Source of the DNA: Ardenticatenales bacterium
GTDB taxonomy: Bacteria; Chloroflexota; Anaerolineae; Ardenticatenales; Ardenticatenaceae
Direction of reading: 5' to 3'
Length of the DNA: 64,000 nt
Assembly (NCBI GenBank): GCA_020634795.1
Contig: JACKAZ010000007.1
Location: forward strand, 1 to 64,000
The translations under genes were made by a program, and so were the position numbers. The notes beneath the pieces were generated by a model, which searched no databases, was not told the DNA's origin, and worked only from the letters and a program-made list of their open reading frames with translations. Every line of letters begins with the position of its first letter. Positions within the stretch are counted from its first letter, which is position 1. Shown one piece after another: positions 42,660-50,659 of this stretch.

Positions 42660-43104
42660 AGCTTTACCCTCCTTTAGGGTACGCAACGCTCCGTGGCAGA
42701 GACGACCGGCGCAGCCTCGCGCTAAGCTTTTCATCATCGCAGACAGAACTGTTCGGTCACAACCGCCGTGCGGCGACCCGCGCGCCAGCTTGGTCTCTCG
42801 TTGTGGGCATTACCGCCGAAACCGCTCTACGATGACGTATGAAATTGTAGGGTCCATCGGGTCGCAACTACGCATCGATTCGACACGTATCCACAAACTA
42901 TAACACGCTTTCCCACAAGGGCAAGTCCCCCAACGCAGAAGGGATTATGGAGAATCGCGAATAGCGAATCGCGCAAGCGAATGGGCAGATGATTCCCATC
43001 GTCTCACCGCTCTGCCGTCGACACTCACTCCAGCACGCCAGCACGCCAGCACGCCAGCACTCCAACACTCCAACACTCCAGCACTCCAACACTCCAGCAC
43101 TCCC
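42660..43104. repeat. Intergenic region ending in reversed composite arrays
   Basis: The first part (42660-42940) is the ABC ATPase promoter region without other features. From about 42946 come reversed 7-bp units (GCGAATN), the CCCATCGTCTCACCGCTCTGCC spacer, and from about 43024 reversed 8-bp units (ACTCCAGC/ACGCCAGC) running up to the stop codon of the TPR gene. The 9-bp array is missing in this copy. Confidence 0.8.
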
Positions 43105-44340
43105 TCACCCCCGCCGCGTGGCGTCGTAGGCTTTGCGGTAGAAGTCGACGGCTTCGGCCGCTTTGCCTTCGGCGCGGGCGCGGTTGCCCAGCAAGCGGTA
43201 GAGCGCGGCAGGGGCGTCGGGCTGCGCCGCCCACCATTGCAAGCCGCGCTGCGCCGCGTCGTGGCTGTCGTCGTTGTCCAGCAATGCTCGGTACAACGCC
43301 AATGCCGCGTCGTGGCGGCCCGCATCGCGGGCGGCGTCGGCGTCGGCGAGGGGGTCGGCATCGTTGTTGGGCGCCGTGGGGGCGTTGTTGGGCGCTGTGG
43401 CGGCAGCGCTGGCCGTGTCGCTGGCCGTGCGCGGTGCTTCAACGTCATTGCCGGCGGGGGGCGATGGGGGAGCGATGGGGCTCTGCGTTGCGGCAACCCG
43501 CGAGAGTTCGGCGCGGGTGCGGCCCAGCAGATAGGCGACCCACGGGGGCGTGGGGGGTGTCGGCGCGGAACGCGCGTTCACCGCGGGGAAAACGCCCGCC
43601 TCCTGCGGCGGTTGCATCGTCGGCAGGCGCAGCGCCTCGCCGAAAAGGGCGGTCGCCAGCTCGTGGGTCGGTTCGAGCTGTTCCGCCGTGTCGATGTGGG
43701 CACGCGCTTGGTCGAGCTGCTCCGCCTCCAGATCGCGATAACCCAGCAGCAGGTTGGCCACCAGCACGAGCGGGGCGCGACGCATCAGCCGATCCGCCAT
43801 CTCGAAGGCCAACGCCTCGTCGCCCGCCAGCCACGCCACCCGCGCCAACACGCTTTGCAGATCAAGGCGATCCGGCGCTTCAGTTACCGCTTCGTGGAAC
43901 AGAACGACCGCTTGCTTCGGCGTGCTGTCGGCCAGCCGCTGGAAGGCCTTTGCCGCGACCGATTTGGGCAGCCGACCGTGCGATTCGCTGAGCCGACGAT
44001 AGCGGCTACGCGCTTCCGGATCGCCCAGCCGTTGATCGAGCAGCCGTTGCGCGTGATGGAGCGCGAAAGGGCGCTCGTTATGGGCTTCGTAGATCGCGGC
44101 CAGCGCTTCGTGGCTGATGGCATCTTCCGGCACGGTGCGCAGGCTCTGCTCGAAGAGACGCACCGCATCGACCCAGGATTGGCGGGCATGGGCGACTTGG
44201 CCGCTCAGCCGGATCGCCCGCCAAAAACGGGGGTAATCGGCCAGCAGTTCCTCGGTGAGCCGCGCGCCACGGTCGATCTGCCCCTCGCCCAAGAGCGATT
44301 CGATATGATCGACCCGATGGATTAAATTGGTCTCGTGCAT
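43105..44340 (-). CDS. TPR-repeat protein
   Basis: The 411-residue protein of helical repeats runs from MHETNLIHRVDHIESLLGEGQIDRGARLTEELLADYPRFWRAIRLSGQVAHARQSWVDAVRLFEQSLRTVPEDAISHEALAAIYEAH onward. A low-complexity Ala/Pro/Asn linker lies at about residues 285-345 (APNNAPTAPNNDAD), and the last repeats are at the C-terminus (ALALYRALLDNDDSHDAAQRGL). There is no signal peptide, so it is cytoplasmic. The partner is unknown. The reversed 8-bp array abuts its stop codon. Confidence 0.75.
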   Translation of the reverse strand: MHETNLIHRVDHIESLLGEGQIDRGARLTEELLADYPRFWRAIRLSGQVAHARQSWVDAVRLFEQSLRTVPEDAISHEALAAIYEAHNERPFALHHAQRLLDQRLGDPEARSRYRRLSESHGRLPKSVAAKAFQRLADSTPKQAVVLFHEAVTEAPDRLDLQSVLARVAWLAGDEALAFEMADRLMRRAPLVLVANLLLGYRDLEAEQLDQARAHIDTAEQLEPTHELATALFGEALRLPTMQPPQEAGVFPAVNARSAPTPPTPPWVAYLLGRTRAELSRVAATQSPIAPPSPPAGNDVEAPRTASDTASAAATAPNNAPTAPNNDADPLADADAARDAGRHDAALALYRALLDNDDSHDAAQRGLQWWAAQPDAPAALYRLLGNRARAEGKAAEAVDFYRKAYDATRRG

Positions 44341-44597
44341 GCCGATACTCCGGGAAACGGTCTAAGGGCCCATCTTGGCTCAGGAACGCTATTGCTCCAT
44401 CAACGTTGATATGAGGGATAACGAGATGGCGCAAGCCGTGTCATGCCCATTTGCCATTCGCTATTCGCCAGCATAACGCTTCCTGCTTTTTGCCACTTCC
44501 AACGCATTTGAAACACAGCCGTCTGACATCCGATGTCTGATCTCTGACAGCTCTCTCCAGAGAATGCCCCATCCATCATCTGACCCTTAACAAAGTA

Positions 44598-45005
44598 CTA
44601 TGACGATTTATTGAAGATAACCGCCGCTTGGATGAGCGCTTTGAAGGCGTTCTCGTCGATCTCGTCAGCCTCGTGAATGTCAATCGCCCGTCTGGTATTT
44701 CCTGACAGGCTTGCGTTGAAGAGTTGCGTGGGGTCATCCAGCGCGGCTCCGTGGGCGAAGGTGAGCTTCACCTTCTGCTTGTAGATTTCTCCCGTGCAGA
44801 TCATGCCATCGTGGGACCAGACCGGCACGCCCAGCGGGTTGGACGGCTTGCGCCATTTCACCTCTTCAACCACATCGGGATCGGCTTGGTTGATGAGCGA
44901 GCGGAGGTGCGACAGGCGCTCGCCCCGCCAATCATCCAAGGCGTCGATGTGGGCGTCGATCAAGGCGGCCGCATCGCCCAAACTCCCCTCATGCTTCGTT
45001 GTCAT
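44598..45005 (-). CDS. DUF1801 (YdhG-like) domain protein
   Basis: The 135-residue DUF1801 protein has HIDALDDWRGERLSHLRSLINQADPDVVEEVKWRKPSNPLGVPVWSHDGMICTGEIYKQKVKLTFAHGAAL, the typical frataxin-like-fold block. The end reads FKALIQAAVIFNK. Function unknown. It is monocistronic. Confidence 0.85.
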   Translation of the reverse strand: MTTKHEGSLGDAAALIDAHIDALDDWRGERLSHLRSLINQADPDVVEEVKWRKPSNPLGVPVWSHDGMICTGEIYKQKVKLTFAHGAALDDPTQLFNASLSGNTRRAIDIHEADEIDENAFKALIQAAVIFNKSS

Positions 45006-45186
45006 CGCTTATCCTCTCTGAAATTTGCCTACCCACATTGTGCCTGTTGGGGCGATTGCTGTCAATGTGGCGCGTTGCGTATTGTTGAAGGGTGAGCCGT
45101 GTGAGTTGGTTTGTTGATGGCGAATGGCGAATGGCGAATCGCGAATGGAGAATGAAAAGATGGGGGGACGCGTTTCACCGCTCTGC

Positions 45187-46590
45187 TCAATTATCGCTCT
45201 CCGCTTTTCGTTCCAACGCCTCCCCGATCAGGGTCGCTGCTCTCAGCGGAGTGCGATCTTCGCGGGGTGGGCCGATCAGTTGCAGCCCGAGTGGCAGCCC
45301 TTGCTCGTTCTGCCCTACGGGGATGGCGGTGGCGGGGAGTTGGGGCAGGCTGGCCAGCGCGGGCCACGCCGCCAAGCGCAGATAGGGGACGCTGCTACCC
45401 TCAACGATAAGCTGGCGTGCCAGCAGTGGCCTGTCGTCGTGGGGGAAGGCGGCGCCGAGCGTGGTGGGGGCGATGATCAGGTCGATCTGCTCAAAAGCCG
45501 CGTGGCAGTGGGCAACGAGTCGCCCGCGCTGCTGTAGCCACGCGGCCAACGTTTGGCCCGATGCGTCGAAGCCCTCGGCGGCGGCCTCGTACTGCCAGTC
45601 GCCGAGCTGCCGATAGGCCGCCGCGACCGAGGCGCGTCGTTCCGCGGTCATCCCCGCTGCCGTGATCGCCGAAAGGAGCCGCTGGAAGAGCGCCGTCAAT
45701 TCCCGTTGATCGGGCCACGCCACCCCATTGAGCGACATCACTGTGGCCCCCGCGCCTCGCAATGCCTCCACAAGGCCTTCCACAGCGCTCCACAGCGCCG
45801 CGTCCACGGGGAGCCAGGGTGGGGGCGCGGCCACGGCAATGCGAAACGATGAAAGCTGATCGTGGCGGGGCGCTGGCAGCCGCTGCCACCCTGCGCCGCC
45901 CAACACATCGAGCACCATCGCAAGGTCGGCGGGCTGGCGGGCCAGCGGCCCCAGCACCGTCATCCCCAAGCCGTCGCCACCAAAGCTGCCCCGCATCGGC
46001 ACGATCCCCGCCGAGGGGCGATGGCCGACGATGCCGGTAAAGGCGGCGGGCAGTCGCAGGGAACCGGCCAAGTCGCTGCCCACGTCCAGCGCCGAAAAGC
46101 CCGCCGCGACCGCCGCTGCGCCGCCCCCCGTGCTACCGCCGGGGGTTCGTGACAGATCCCACGGATTGTTGCTGCGGCCAAACAGGCGGTTATCCGTCTG
46201 CCAATCCCCCGCATAAGGCGGCAGGTTGCTTTTGCCCACGATCACCGCGCCCGCCGCGCGCAGCCGCGCCACCGCCGTCGCATCTTGCCCCGCCACCGCC
46301 CCTTTGCGCGAGGCCACGCCCGCCGTCGTGGGCAGCCCCGCCACGTCAATCGCATCCTTCACCGTCACCGGCAGGCCGAGCAACGGCCGTTCCCGCCCCG
46401 CCGCCCGTTCGCGGTCGGCCCACGCCGCCGCCTCCGCCGCCTGCGGGTTCAGCGCCACCAGCGCGTTGAGCGCGCCGTTCTGCTGCGCGATCCGCGCCAA
46501 CGCCGCCTCCAACAGCTCACGCGCCGAAAAGCGCCCCGCACGGAGCGCGGCGAGTAGCACGGTGGCGGAGGCGGCGAGGTCTAGGGGCAT
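45187..46590 (-). CDS. Amidase (amidase-signature family)
   Basis: The 467-residue amidase-signature enzyme has the catalytic Lys in LLGLPVTVKDAIDVAG, the cis-Ser in LSRTPGGSTGGGAAAVAAGFSALDVGSDLAGSLRLPAAF, and the nucleophilic Ser in GSDLAGSLRLPA. Length and spacing are normal. It could be a general amidase or related to GatA; no gatB or gatC is adjacent, so GatA is unlikely. The start at 46590 is chosen because the upstream in-frame extension is not family-like. Confidence 0.9.
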   Translation of the reverse strand: MPLDLAASATVLLAALRAGRFSARELLEAALARIAQQNGALNALVALNPQAAEAAAWADRERAAGRERPLLGLPVTVKDAIDVAGLPTTAGVASRKGAVAGQDATAVARLRAAGAVIVGKSNLPPYAGDWQTDNRLFGRSNNPWDLSRTPGGSTGGGAAAVAAGFSALDVGSDLAGSLRLPAAFTGIVGHRPSAGIVPMRGSFGGDGLGMTVLGPLARQPADLAMVLDVLGGAGWQRLPAPRHDQLSSFRIAVAAPPPWLPVDAALWSAVEGLVEALRGAGATVMSLNGVAWPDQRELTALFQRLLSAITAAGMTAERRASVAAAYRQLGDWQYEAAAEGFDASGQTLAAWLQQRGRLVAHCHAAFEQIDLIIAPTTLGAAFPHDDRPLLARQLIVEGSSVPYLRLAAWPALASLPQLPATAIPVGQNEQGLPLGLQLIGPPREDRTPLRAATLIGEALERKAESDN

Positions 46591-46729
46591 GGGGTGGGGG
46601 GGATGAGATTCGGTCGCAGATCGCCTTGGTGAATTGGAGGCGCAGTTATTGGATGCGGAGATTGTGGCTTTCACAACGCAACATGCTGAGCTAACGGAGA
46701 GTTCCCTTGATCAGTTTGTTGCTTTCTAT

Positions 46730-46998
46730 CTTTCCGTTCGGGCATTGTCGACACCCCAAATCGAATTTGAGGGGTGAAGACAACGGTGATGCCGCCATGG
46801 TGTGGCAGAGATAGGGCCGCCTCCGCCGCAGGGACGACCACGGCGGGTCGTCCCTACACGCGGGTGCGGATATGGCCATCCCTCAATGCAGGGTCGGGCC
46901 GCCGTGCCCGACCGCGTGGGCCGCCGTGCTGCATCACCCTTCATCCCAATGATACCGATTGAATTGGCTTTGCCATCGTCAAAATCAGCGAACCGAGA
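46730..46998. repeat. About 269-bp dispersed repeat, copy 1
   Basis: It starts CTTTCCGTTCGGGCATTGTCG and ends TCAGCGAACCGAGA, with an inner block GGGACGACCACGGCGGGTCG and GGGTCGGGCCGCCGTGCCCGAC made of small palindromes. It is largely identical to 47537-47804. A partial copy of the inner block lies at 34680-34770. No ORF is present, so a non-autonomous or REP-like element is possible. Confidence 0.8.
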
Positions 46999-47536
46999 GC
47001 AACATACGCATTATCCTGTCTCCTAGAAACCCTACGCCACACTCAACCTACCCTTGTAAGCCCAGCTCCCCTGGCTCCCCTAGTACAAGCTTGGCGGAAG
47101 CTCAAACAGGGTTAGGGCGTGGTAGCGCGACTCCAGCTGGGGAATGAATTCCCCGCTGGAAGGCCTGCGGCCACGCGTCCGCCTGCGCGGACGCCGCTGC
47201 CATAAAGTCGTTTGTGACCGTGATTACCCTATGCGTATTTCCGCCAGCCTGTACTAGCTCCCCCAGCTCCCCTAGCTCCCGCTTACAAGGGTAGGTTACG
47301 ACGAAAGCAAAGTGGCTATGGCGAGGTAAAGTTAGGAGCGTCGCTTTGGGTGACGGCCCTCTCCCCCGCCGCTGCGCATCACTCCGCTGCGCGTCCCAAT
47401 CATCAGGAGAAGGGGAACGTACAGCGGTCGTGGCCAACGGTCCCCTTTCTCCTGATTTTCGGGAGGAAGGGGGAGGAGCCGCGTCGTTGGCGGCGGAGGG
47501 GGATGGAGGGCGATCCGCGCCGACAAGTGCCTGACA

Positions 47537-47804
47537 CTTTCCGTTCGGGCATTGTCGAACCCCCAAATCGAATTTGAGGGGAAAAGACAATGGTGATGCC
47601 GCCATGGGGTGGCCGAGATAGAGCCGCCTCCGCCGCAGGGACGACCACGGCGGGTCGTCCCTACACGCGGGTCAGAGTATGGCAACCCCTCAATGTAGGG
47701 TCGGGCCGCCGTGCCCGACCGCGTGGGCCTCAGTGCTGCATCCCCTTCATACCAATGATACCGATTGAATTGGCTTTGCCATCGTCAAAATCAGCGAACC
47801 GAGA
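47537..47804. repeat. About 268-bp dispersed repeat, copy 2
   Basis: Same orientation as copy 1, offset 807 bp. It differs by scattered substitutions and small indels. It includes ACGACCACGGCGGGTCGT and the CCGATTGAATTGGCTTTGCC end block. Confidence 0.8.
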
Positions 47805-48079
47805 CAGAGTACTGGCAGTGCAACCGATCAAGGAACGTTCGCTGGCGCTGCAATGAGCGAACAATGCAAAGGCAACGGTTGGGCGCTGAAAAGCCCCGCT
47901 CGTCTGCGTTCTGACGCAGTTCAATCGTTGCAGAGAAAAACATGTCGGTCAACAATAGGAAAGGTAAGTCGCTAGCAAAGAACTACGCCTTGCGTGGCCC
48001 TAGCCAGCAACCCTCTACTCAAAAAGGCGTGGGTCGCTTCGTAGTTGTTTCACATAGCGCCACAGCTCCCTCGTTGCCG

Positions 48080-50047
48080 CTACCCTTTGTAGCCCAACAG
48101 CCGCAGCGCGTTGAGGACCACGACGACGGTGCTGCCCTCGTGGAAGGTGACGGCCCAGCTCAGATTGAGGATGCCGAAGACGGAGCTGAAGATCAGCAGG
48201 ACGATGACCCCCAGCGCGATGGCGAGGTTTTGGCGAATTACCCGCTGACTGAAGCGGCTGAGGCCGATGGCGAAGGGCAACTTCGACAGATCATCGCCCA
48301 TCAGTGCCACATCCGCGCTTTCCAACGCGACCGCCGTACCCGCGCCGCCCATCGCAATGCCAATCGTGGCTGTCGCCAGAGCGGGGGCGTCGTTCACGCC
48401 GTCGCCCGTCATGGCGATCGCGCCGTGTTCGCGGCGTAAATCGCGGATCGCCTCCAACTTGTCTTCGGGCAACAGGCTGGCCCGCACCTCGTCGATGCCG
48501 ACCGCTTTTGCGACCGCATGGGCCACCGTTTCGTTGTCGCCGGTCAGCATCACCAGCTTCTCGATCCCCAATGCGTAGAGCCGCTGCACCGTCGCTTTCA
48601 CGCCGTCGCGGGGGCGATCGGAGAGCGCGAGCACGCCCAATAGCCGTTCGCCGTGGCCAACGACGATGGTGGTCTGCCCCGCCGCCTCCAGCCGCTCGAC
48701 CGCTTGCACGAGCTCGCGGTCGAGCGTTGCCAGATCATCGGCAAAGAGCTTGAGTGAACCGACCCGCACTGGCACGCCGTTGATCTCGCTCATCACCCCC
48801 TTCCCCGACACATTTTCGAGTGAGGTGGCCACCGGTAAAGTGAGCTGACGGTCGTTGGCAGCAGCGGTCACCGCCAGCGCCAGGGGGTGGTTGGACTGTT
48901 GCTCGACCGCGCCCGCAACGGCCAGCAGTTCGTCGGCGCTCGTGCCGTGCATCGGCACCAGCTCGGTCAGGGCGAAGCGGCCTTCGGTCAGCGTCCCGGT
49001 CTTGTCAAGGGCGACCACCTTCAGCTCGCCCAGATTCTCCATGTGGCCGCCGCCCTTCACCAACACACCGTTGCGGGCCGCTTGCGCGATCCCCGCCAGC
49101 ACGGCGGCGGGCGTGCCAATCGCCAGGGCGCAGGGCGACGCGCCGACCAGCAGCAGCATCGCTCGGTAGAAGCTTTCGTCGAAGGTGAGCCATCCCAGTG
49201 CGGGGGGCAACGTCGCCACCAGCGCGGTCGCGAGCAGCACCAGCGGCACGAAGCGACGGGTGAACCGTTCGGTGAAACGTTGCGTGGGACTTTGCTCGCT
49301 CTGCGCTTCTTGCACCATCTTCATCACCCGGCTGAGCGTGTTGTCGGCGGCCAACTTGGTGACGCGCACATCCAAGGCGCCGTCATCGTTGATCGTCCCC
49401 GCGAACACCTCGTCGCCCATGCCCTTTTCCACCGGCACGCTTTCGCCCGTGATGGCCGCTTGGTCGACCATGCTCTGCCCAGCGATGATCTGCCCATCCA
49501 CCGGCAGCCGGTCGCCCGGCCGCACCACCACCACATCGTCGAGGCGCAGCGCCTCGACCGGCACTTCCACGATCAGATCGCCCTCTTTACGGCGCGCGTG
49601 TTTGGGCATCAGCTCGCCCAGCGCATCCATCGCGTTGCGGGCGCGGTCGAGCGCATATTCTTCGCCCGCGTGGCCCAAGTTAAAGAGGAAGAGCAGGAAG
49701 GCGCCCTCGGCCCATTCGCCGAGCAACGCCGCCCCGAGCGCCGCGGCCAGCATCAGCAGATCGGTGTCCAGCTTGCCCCGCCGCAGGTCGGGGAGGGCGT
49801 GGAGCGCGACATCGTAGCTGCCCGCTAGGTAGGCGAGGAGGAAGAAGGGCAGCGCGGCGCGGGGCGACAGCCAGTCCATCAGCTCGCCCAGAAAGCCGAT
49901 CAGCAAAAAGAGGCCGGTCAGCACCGTCAGGACGATCAGCCAGTGCGGCTGCATCCATTCGGGCAGAAAGGCGGGGGCCGTGCCGTGATCGGCTTTCTCT
50001 TGCGGCGTGGCGGGGGGGACGGCGCTCATAGCACGTTCGGTGGTCAT
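48080..50047 (-). CDS. Heavy-metal translocating P1B-type ATPase
   Basis: The 655-residue metal-exporting P-type ATPase has membrane helices 60-130, about 290-345 and at the end. Its motif set is complete: TGES (AAITGESVPVEKG), SPCALAIGTPAAVLAG in the transport helix, DKTGTLTEG with the phosphorylated Asp, HP locus (SNHPLALAV), GDGVNDAPALA. The SPC motif is the P1B-4-like or divergent Zn/Co form rather than CPC. There is no N-terminal HMA domain. It is downstream of and co-oriented with the ArsR gene (19 bp gap), so metal-induced export of Zn, Co or Cd is likely. Confidence 0.92.
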   Translation of the reverse strand: MTTERAMSAVPPATPQEKADHGTAPAFLPEWMQPHWLIVLTVLTGLFLLIGFLGELMDWLSPRAALPFFLLAYLAGSYDVALHALPDLRRGKLDTDLLMLAAALGAALLGEWAEGAFLLFLFNLGHAGEEYALDRARNAMDALGELMPKHARRKEGDLIVEVPVEALRLDDVVVVRPGDRLPVDGQIIAGQSMVDQAAITGESVPVEKGMGDEVFAGTINDDGALDVRVTKLAADNTLSRVMKMVQEAQSEQSPTQRFTERFTRRFVPLVLLATALVATLPPALGWLTFDESFYRAMLLLVGASPCALAIGTPAAVLAGIAQAARNGVLVKGGGHMENLGELKVVALDKTGTLTEGRFALTELVPMHGTSADELLAVAGAVEQQSNHPLALAVTAAANDRQLTLPVATSLENVSGKGVMSEINGVPVRVGSLKLFADDLATLDRELVQAVERLEAAGQTTIVVGHGERLLGVLALSDRPRDGVKATVQRLYALGIEKLVMLTGDNETVAHAVAKAVGIDEVRASLLPEDKLEAIRDLRREHGAIAMTGDGVNDAPALATATIGIAMGGAGTAVALESADVALMGDDLSKLPFAIGLSRFSQRVIRQNLAIALGVIVLLIFSSVFGILNLSWAVTFHEGSTVVVVLNALRLLGYKG

Positions 50048-50066
50048 CGCTCTCGCCTCTGGTGCC

Positions 50067-50432
50067 CTACTCATGGTCGGCGTGGGCCAACCCATCGAGC
50101 AGGATGTGGTGGATGTGATCATCGTCCAGCTGGTAGAAGACACATTTGCCCTCGCGCCGCGCCCGCACGATGCGCATCGTGCGCAGGATGCGTAGTTGGT
50201 GGGAGGTGGCGGGCTGGCTCATCCCCATCAGCGTGGCAAGGTCGCCCACGCAGAGTTCGTAGTGGGCCAGCAGCCCGATCATCCTCACGCGCGTTGGGTC
50301 GGCCAGCGCCTTGAACAGCTCGGCGACCCGTTCGGCTTGCGACGGCTCGAGCATGTGGTCGCTGCCCGACAAGGTGGCGAGCGTGCGGTCGTGGGGCATA
50401 TTCGGCGCAATCGTGATGATTCGTTCCATCAT
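50067..50432 (-). CDS. ArsR/SmtB-family metal-sensing repressor
   Basis: The 121-residue winged-HTH repressor reads ERVAELFKALADPTRVRMIGLLAHYELCVGDLATLMGMSQPATSHQLRILRTMRIVRARREGKCVFYQL. The ELCVGDLA Cys and the C-terminal helix DDDHIHHILLDGLAHADHE (Asp/His pattern of the alpha-5 zinc site) point to Zn/Co/Cd sensing. It heads the operon with the P1B ATPase. A palindromic operator lies just upstream of its start. Confidence 0.92.
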   Translation of the reverse strand: MMERIITIAPNMPHDRTLATLSGSDHMLEPSQAERVAELFKALADPTRVRMIGLLAHYELCVGDLATLMGMSQPATSHQLRILRTMRIVRARREGKCVFYQLDDDHIHHILLDGLAHADHE

Positions 50433-50451
50433 GAACCCTCAAACAGATCAT

Positions 50452-50473
50452 CATATAAGCAACTGTTTATATG
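50452..50473 (-). promoter_or_regulatory. ArsR operator palindrome
   Basis: Arms CATATAAGCA and TGTTTATATG around a 2-bp centre (one mismatch), 20 bp upstream of the repressor ATG. This is the 12-2-12-like design of SmtB/ZiaR/CzrA operators. Confidence 0.75.
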
Positions 50474-50659
50474 ATAGATCGGGTGCGACCATCTGTCAAC
50501 CTTTCCTCTGCTTTTTTGCGGGGAACAACGGCTCGTTCTGTGTTCGGCGTTGAAGCCGACCTATTTTCAACAGACGGGAGTTGGATATAATAGCGAGCGC
50601 GTTTCAGCCGGAACACATTCACCCGATCGTCGACTTCGGTCAACAGAGAGGACCCTTTG

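Larger units (their letters stand above)
46591..48079. other. Large intergenic region of repeats, no gene seen
   Basis: The 1.49 kb contains two copies of a roughly 269-bp direct repeat (46730 and 47537). Between them is a member of the palindromic GGGGAATGAATTCCCC family (47135-47205) and two AGCTCCCCTAG-rich runs facing an invertedly related pair CTACCCTTGTAAG / CTTACAAGGGTAG (47048 and 47281). A 47340-47470 stretch has imperfect inverted symmetry (CAGGAGAAGGGGAACG with CCCCTTTCTCCTG). All open frames translate these repeats. Confidence 0.7.

Noticed and set aside
40929..42677. 582-codon plus-strand frame antisense to the ABC ATPase
   Set aside because: Begins in the 8-bp array and runs antisense to a clear ATPase gene; no conserved motif.
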